A DNA stretch of 8,222 bases from Desulfobacterales bacterium (lineage in GTDB: Bacteria > Desulfobacterota > Desulfobacteria > Desulfobacterales > UBA5852). The notes below the pieces were generated by a model. That model did not search any database. It was given only the letters and a program-made list of their open reading frames with translations, and was not told where the DNA came from. The first letter of the stretch is position 1. Every line of letters starts with the position of its first letter. The position numbers and the translations under genes were made by a program. The DNA lies in NCBI GenBank assembly GCA_016735415.1, contig JAERRP010000420.1, forward strand, positions 1-8,222, given 5' to 3'. Shown here piece after piece: positions 6,953 through 8,222 of this stretch.

Positions 6953-6965
6953 GCCCCGCAGGGGC
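6953..6965 (+). other. Short GC hairpin between the anti-sigma and anti-anti-sigma genes
   Basis: GCCCC-GCA-GGGGC forms a 5-base-pair stem in the 95-base gap 6911-7005. No T-run follows, so it does not look like a terminator. It may be incidental or may help set the ratio of the two switch proteins. Confidence 0.35.
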
Positions 6966-7005
6966 CGTCCGAGACCAAGGTGAGGACTAAGGGAGGAACG
7001 TACGT

Positions 7006-7338
7006 ATGGACATTACCGAAACCAGACACGACAACTACAGTGTGTTTACACTCAATGGCCGTTTGGATTCCAACACGGCCATGGGGTTTGAACAAAAACT
7101 TTTCGAGTGCATCGAGGACGGCAACCAGAAACTCATCCTGGATTTCAAGGATCTGGACTATATCTCCAGCGCGGGCCTGCGTGTCATCCTCAAGGCCACC
7201 AAGAACCTGAAAACCGCCGACGGCAAGCTGGTGTTATGCGCCATGCAGGACTATGTCAAAGAAGTCTTTGAGATCTCCGGCTTCGACTCCTTTCTCCCCA
7301 TTGTCCCGACCATCGACGAGGCCGTCAAATCGATCTGA
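7006..7338 (+). CDS. STAS-domain anti-anti-sigma factor (SpoIIAA/RsbV-like)
   Basis: A 110-residue single STAS domain. Members of this group bind an RsbW-type kinase when unphosphorylated, so releasing the kinase's partner, and are switched off when the kinase phosphorylates a conserved serine. The hallmark DYISSAGLRVI (51-61) is present and supplies the expected phospho-acceptor, most likely Ser54 by position. The opening beta-strands (YSVFTLNGRLD, 11-21) and the LILDFKDL strand (43-50) are typical. An excellent ribosome-binding site GGGAGG (6991-6996) sits 9 bases before the ATG and fixes the start. It is the last gene of the plus-strand operon and its likely partner is the ATPase encoded just upstream. 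The phosphatase that would reset it (a PP2C/SpoIIE type) is not in the window. Confidence 0.93.
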   Translation: MDITETRHDNYSVFTLNGRLDSNTAMGFEQKLFECIEDGNQKLILDFKDLDYISSAGLRVILKATKNLKTADGKLVLCAMQDYVKEVFEISGFDSFLPIVPTIDEAVKSI

Positions 7339-7366
7339 GAGACGAGCGGATGAATCCAAACGTCCT

Positions 7367-7759
7367 TCACTCGGTATGTTTGAGACCGATGAGACCGCGC
7401 TTGCCAAGTTCCCTGATAAACTGCGCGACCGCTGCTTCGGCTTCCTTGGGATGCACCCGGGTCTTTTGGCTGAACCGGCGCACCACCTCCGCAAATTCCA
7501 GGGTGCCGTCCATCAAATCCCATGTCAGGGTACCCAATTCATCAAGTTCAAGCTGTTTTTCGGGTGCTTCGGTCTGGGGCGGTCCGAAACGTCGCCTGAG
7601 TTCCGCCAACCAGGGCTTGAAATGGAGGGGATAACGCAAACGCACCGTTCCGTTTTCCAGGCGAAACTCCTTGACGGCGCTGTTTTTAACCGGCACGCAA
7701 CCCAGGGCCGCGTCCCGCGTCAATCTGCCCTGACCCCGTCCTCTACGAAATAATCTCAT
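7367..7759 (-). CDS. PqqD-like family protein
   Basis: A 130-residue protein whose C-terminal two thirds resemble the PqqD fold. The segment LELDELGTLTWDLMDGT (70-86) is followed by a helix (about 89-98), HPKEAEAAVAQFIRELGKRGLI (103-124) and a short end. PqqD proteins are small peptide-binding chaperones that present a precursor to a modifying enzyme, often a radical SAM protein. The first 30 residues are basic and Arg-rich (MRLFRRGRGQGR) and are not part of the fold. The ATG at 7759 overlaps the end of the upstream gene by 17 bases; a TTG at 7780 is a weaker alternative. No radical SAM enzyme or precursor peptide is visible here, so the true role is open. The gene converges on the STAS gene across a 28-base gap. 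The family call is from pattern, not a search. Confidence 0.72.
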   Translation of the reverse strand: MRLFRRGRGQGRLTRDAALGCVPVKNSAVKEFRLENGTVRLRYPLHFKPWLAELRRRFGPPQTEAPEKQLELDELGTLTWDLMDGTLEFAEVVRRFSQKTRVHPKEAEAAVAQFIRELGKRGLIGLKHTE

Positions 7760-8222
7760 AGCCGCGACAAATATCCACAAAGGTTTCGTAATCCAGATCC
7801 CCGTCCCCCCGGGCCGCCAGAATCCGATTTTCCACGGTCCGGTGCCAGATGCGAAAAATGCCCGGTGGTAACCGGCGCTTGCGGCGCCGCGGCAGCCGGA
7901 TAAACCGCGAACGCTTTACAGGCCAGCGCCACTCCAGCCCCTGGGGTACCGGCCGGGGAACCGCCGCGAGCCCGGGCGTAAGCGGCAGCCCGCTTTTCCG
8001 GGCAAAATTTAAAAGCGCGCCATCATGGTGCCGCAGGGCGATATCGGCCGGGCTCCAGCGCCAGAGTGTCAATCGTTTGCGGCGGTCGCCGAAAACCAGT
8101 TCAAACCGACCGCTGTCGAACCGGAAACGCTCCAGGGGCAGCTCGCCCGGCAGCGTAACCTGGATATCGTAGACCGCCACCGTGGGACGACGCTCCGGAT
8201 CTGCACGAAGTATGGGTGTAGA
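7743..8222 (-). CDS. Unrecognised basic protein, probably cut by the window edge
   Basis: The frame is open from the right edge (8222) to the TAG at 7743, giving at least 159 residues. A GTG at 8180 could start a 145-residue version (MAVYDIQVTLPGELPLERF). A GGAG stands about 12 bases before it, which is rather far, so a start beyond the window is about as likely. I do not recognise a family. The N-terminal part looks like beta-strands (VAVYDIQVTLPG, LERFRFDSGRFELVFG). The middle is strongly basic (KRSRFIRLPRRRKRRLPPG), and the end is LDYETFVDICRGYEIIS. No membrane segment or signal peptide is visible. The PqqD-like gene starts inside its last codons, so the two are co-translated. The codon use looks normal for the window, and no long plus-strand frame here has recognisable protein character. 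Confidence 0.6.
   Translation of the reverse strand, partial: STPILRADPERRPTVAVYDIQVTLPGELPLERFRFDSGRFELVFGDRRKRLTLWRWSPADIALRHHDGALLNFARKSGLPLTPGLAAVPRPVPQGLEWRWPVKRSRFIRLPRRRKRRLPPGIFRIWHRTVENRILAARGDGDLDYETFVDICRGYEIIS

Noticed and set aside
7339..7366. Possible bidirectional terminator between the convergent STAS and PqqD-like genes
   Set aside because: Only weak stems (GACG/CGTC and GGA/TCC) can be drawn and there is no T-run on either strand, so it is not listed as a terminator.

Overview
The window is chromosomal DNA of a GC-rich bacterium. The sulfate-reducing Desulfobacterota (Desulfosarcina/Desulfococcus-like) are the best guess. That rests on the general look of the proteins and on the combination of a stand-alone cyclic-nucleotide-binding protein, RsbW-like and STAS switch proteins and a PqqD-like protein; no marker gene here proves it. 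There are no rRNA or tRNA genes, CRISPR arrays, transposases or phage genes. Coding density is high and start/stop overlaps are common.

Left part (1-2030, minus strand): a tight housekeeping operon read right to left, starting at a good sigma70-type promoter (1995-2024). It holds a 64-residue DUF2065/YjeT-like membrane protein, queA and the first 221 codons of tgt, which runs off the left edge. QueA and Tgt are two enzymes of queuosine synthesis in tRNA. Each gene overlaps the next by 1-14 bases.

Middle part (2165-3349, plus strand): one gene for a TylF/MycF-type O-methyltransferase with an extra N-terminal region of about 165 residues. A run of GC-rich hairpins follows, the last of which is a convincing rho-independent terminator.

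Centre-right (3428-7338, plus strand): a four-gene, apparently co-transcribed unit. It encodes an ABC exporter half-transporter of unusual length (835 residues), a cyclic-nucleotide-binding-domain protein without a DNA-binding domain, an RsbW-like anti-sigma/serine kinase ATPase and a SpoIIAA/RsbV-like STAS anti-anti-sigma factor. The exporter's ATPase domain is split by about 255 extra residues between the Q-loop and the signature motif. The insert carries two degenerate copies of the Q-loop-plus-helix segment, so the segment occurs three times in all. This is the most unusual object in the window. A membrane exporter, a sensor-like domain and a partner-switching pair in one operon suggest a regulated export or signalling module, but the substrate and target are not visible.

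Right edge (7367-8222, minus strand): two overlapping genes converge on that operon: a PqqD-like protein and, upstream of it, an unrecognised basic protein that probably continues past the right edge. They look like the end of another operon entering from the right.
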